Positions 60,799-64,000 of a stretch of 64,000 nt of DNA are shown here, in pieces. The notes beneath the pieces are model-generated. The model was not told where the DNA came from and ran no database searches. It saw only the letters and a program-made list of their open reading frames with translations. The translations under genes and the position numbers were made by a program. The DNA is from Rosa chinensis (taxonomy: Eukaryota > Streptophyta > Magnoliopsida > Rosales > Rosaceae), in assembly GCF_002994745.2 (NCBI RefSeq), contig NC_037093.1, forward strand, positions 67,475,510-67,539,509, given 5' to 3'. Within the stretch, counting starts at the first letter, position 1; each line of letters opens with the position of its first letter.

Positions 60799-61338
60799 CT
60801 CTTCATTCATCCATTTATCGACGACGACAACCACTCCCAACCCAGCCCATCGTCACCACCGCCATCAACTACCCCAACCATCATCTTGTATCGTTTCTAC
60901 CATATGGGCATCAGTTAAAACATCAACAAAAGCAATTTGGTATCGTTTAAATTAAAACCAAAATTGTTTCAATGCTTAATCTTAATTTACAAAGGTACTT
61001 CAATGGGTGGCTCATTCAAGAGCTGAGATTTTCGTCCAAGATATGAGGATTTTTGGTTTTCTAGAGGGCAGAAGGTTGATTAGGTTGTAGTTCGTAGGTG
61101 GGATATACTGCTTGGAGCAGTATTTGCAGACTGAGCTTAAAAAGAACGAAGACCAATACTCTCCGGATTGTGCAAGTGAAAGAACATAAAGGAAAAGAAG
61201 AAACAGGAGAGGGGAAGGAAGGAAAAGAGAAGGGAAATAATAGGAAGAATTGTAGGCCATTAGATCAAACAATGGACACGTGTTGTCATCTGGTAAAAAG
61301 CTTAGGAAGCTCAGGTAATTAGGCTCAGGAGAGGATCC
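60599..61338. mobile_element. Long-TIR element, about 740 bp
   Basis: The ends are inverted copies over about 70 bp. AGAGGATCCTCTCC, CTGAGCTTCCTA and GCTTTT-TGATGACA on the left match the complement of the right end, where TTAGGAAGCTCAGGTAATTA and GGAGAGGATCCTCT are visible. Inside are a T run, a CT microsatellite (60750-60801) and a C-rich coding-like patch, an interior similar to the 33-kb Mutator-like element. No clean 9-bp duplication is seen, so assignment to Mutator-like is tentative. Confidence 0.7.
60750..60801 (+). repeat. (CT)n microsatellite
   Basis: Mostly uninterrupted CT run with single base changes, inside the long-TIR element. Confidence 0.9.
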
Positions 61339-64000
61339 TCTCAAAGGGGTAATAGTAATTCATCAAAAAGACGTCCTCTCCAAAAAATTACTCTTCAAAT
61401 AAACCGTCAAGCCATCGTACTATTCTAAAGCAATCTCGGTCACGGCTGTGTCAAATCCATCACGATCAAAATTTGGGTTGTGGTTATAAGCAGATATCAT
61501 ATAACGCAGTATTACGCATGCGTTTCTTTGTTTAATTTGAGATAATGCCTAAATTAGAAGAAGCTTCAACAGCTAGTTCCAGTTGTGGAAGTCAAATCTT
61601 GACAAGTAGGTACTAAATAGCGTGGCCACGAAGGGTCAATTTGTTTCTCAACATGACTTTGTCCAATATTGAATACAAAATTTCTATCAAAGGTCGCCAT
61701 CGCCCTTCAGGACCATTTCTGTTTTTCTTGTGACAACATTCTTCTGCAAGAAGAATACCTTTTCTACGGAGATTTACTAATTACTTAGGGTAAACAAGTT
61801 GATGGCAATATGATCGGTCAATCCAATTATTGACCGTGAAAAATAATATATGAATTCAGATGCTCCATAATTTCTTACTTAATGTGTTAATCTATCAATT
61901 TGGTATAGAGTAAATTATCATTCGCGTCCGTAATTCTAATCAACAGTATAATAGTGTGATAATTTTAAGGTGAATGTAACCTCATAAATTTTATTTTTTT
62001 AATAATAAAGCGAATTTGACTATAATTGGGGAACTACCTTATAATATCTAGTTGAATACGACATTATTTAGACTCTTTTTAACACTGCATGCTATACTAA
62101 TTAATGTAACATCAATAAACATATTATTTCACGTAGGTGAGTATGGTGCAGCTGGCTGAGACTAACTAATCTCTTTCCACGGTTTTAAGTTTCTTGCTAT
62201 AAACAAGTGGCAATTCGGCCATATATGATCGAAATTAATCATGGGTTTTAACATTTAACTGTATGCAGTAACCAATATGATCTCTCACAAGGTTACTTGC
62301 TATAAACAAATGGAAATCAATTATTGATGTGTATGGAATAATAATATATCCAGTAGAAATGCTAGGTACATTGTTTCATATCTACCTAATTTGTTAATTT
62401 ACCTACTTAGTTAGAGGCCCATTAAGTACGTTTCAGGCTCACCAATGATTTTAGTTATTTAACTATGAATTTTGTGAAAGTTTACATCAAGTACAGATAC
62501 TAACCTAGCTAGGTGTAACTGAAAATAATAATATTGTTCTTGTCTGCATGTTTCGTCTTACAATGGCTACGAATCGATACTGCCCCAGTTCTATATATAT
62601 TTCAACTTCCAAACATTTCTTTTAAGAATGAATTATATGTGATGACTGTAGATAAATACCAAACCAGTTATATACCAACATCATGCAAAATTATATGTTA
62701 AAGAACTGAGAAAACAAATTAGTAAAAAACACCTAGCATGAAACTAATTAATTAGACCAATCAGCTAGAATGCTACCATGTGGATCGATGAATTGAATCA
62801 TAGAATAATCAGGCCAATCAATTAACATTGTCGATGGCAAAGGGAGTCATAAAATTGTATTGATATATAATCTCCTTATTTAGTCGTTGTTAGAGGTGTT
62901 ACTTGCTGCAATAATATTAAAACGTTGTGGAAACAAATAAACTTAAAAGGGTAATAATATGATAAATGAAGACGTATTCAAGGATACAATTTTGGTACAA
63001 GATTGGGACTAGGATGAGGCTTTAACGTAAAATTGGAAGAGAAATAATGTATACATTGTGTTCTTGTCCAATCTTGCTACTTCTTAGCTAAATCGGAGAA
63101 GCTTTTAATTTGATCGATCGGTGTAACTGGGCTATATATATATGGGCATTATGTTGTTTGTTGACATGTTCTTCGTGTTTTATGGAAGAGATGGAAACCA
63201 AACCATACAAGTAAGCATGATGACAATGAGGACGTAAACTACATATCTATATGTCATAAGCATGTATGGGTATGATGATATGAGGTACGAGCTGTTTTCT
63301 TTGTTTGCATTAGTGTTGGTGTTAGGGTTTGCGTCATTCTTTAGCCAAAACAAGAAATGAAGAGAAGGAAGGAGAACTACAGCTCTCTAGTCATACAAAT
63401 ATTAAATCTTCATGCACTTATGGAGTGATGATGGATCACAACGAGCTTCAGTAATTCTCCAACTATACCAGCTATTACACCAACATCATAAATTCTATCC
63501 GATCAACCTACACATCTTTTACTTTTGGAATAATGTAGTTTCGTTCAAGATAATTTTTATCAATGAGTATAATGTTATGATAAAGAATTTATATTATCAT
63601 ATGTATTGATGCTCCATATTATATACAATGTATTTGAAAAAAAAAAAAAATCTTCAAGAGCATGATTTTTAGATAGAACTTTCAACCATATCGCACACCA
63701 TTTTTAGACATATAATCACATATTCTTATTTTCTCATAAAAACTCTCAAAAATTAATTTTTATACACTTTTCGAACTAATAAAACTCACAAACCACAGTG
63801 CAATCTTTTTTTTTTTAATGATTTTGCACAGTCAGAAGAGAGTAAAATTCATGATGAGAATGGAATCCATAGATCCAACCCCAACAACAGCATAACAGAA
63901 GAGTAACGATGGGCCCATATATTGAGGTCAAGGTTTATACTCTTATTGTTAGTTGGATTAACGAGACGAACAGAAACATATAATACTTTTTTTTTTTTGA
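61339..64000. other. Intergenic, no feature supported
   Basis: AT-rich DNA to the window end, with homopolymer runs near 63640, 63808 and 63988. No gene, RNA gene or repeat boundary could be supported. Confidence 0.5.

Overview
The window is nuclear DNA of a flowering plant. Spliced genes with GT-AG introns, AT-rich intergenic DNA, plant transposon families and orthologues of Arabidopsis developmental and cell-wall genes all show this. A eudicot, and from the Copia polyprotein style perhaps Rosaceae, is likely, but that placement is inference.

The left 9 kb is one very young, tandemly arranged non-autonomous LTR retrotransposon. The order is the end of an internal domain (1-901), an LTR (902-3699), an internal domain with no gag-pol (3700-6215), and a second LTR (6216-9038). 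The internal domain is dominated by a 39-41 bp minisatellite with higher-order structure. From 9.7 to 15 kb lie a Mutator-like element with a 9-bp target duplication, a MITE and a repeat relic.

The genic part holds five genes. They are a two-RRM hnRNP-like RNA-binding protein (15570-16760, +), a plastid-targeted DUF3054 membrane protein (17796-19515, +), an AINTEGUMENTA (ANT) orthologue with two AP2 repeats and a 9-nt microexon (25721-28789, +), a bHLH74-like transcription factor (39470-41543, +) and a CSLC12-like xyloglucan glucan synthase (48847-51424, -). I see no operon-like relation. ANT and CSLC12 are both growth related (organ size, primary wall), but nothing in the sequence ties them into one pathway.

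Between the genes are datable insertions with visible target-site duplications: a tRNA-type SINE (29.9 kb), a fold-back element carrying a nested Mutator-like element with possible captured coding sequence (32.6-34.8 kb), an old decayed Copia element (42.0-47.6 kb) carrying its own SINE, two retroposons of about 1.06 kb in opposite orientation (54.8 and 56.6 kb), a 594-bp TRIM (57.7 kb) and a long-TIR element (60.6 kb). The last 2.6 kb and several other AT-rich stretches hold nothing I can support.

Exon borders were placed by reading splice consensus, frame and family similarity. All comparisons were made by eye, so percentages are approximate. The most unusual object is the tandem, satellite-bearing LTR element at 1-9038.
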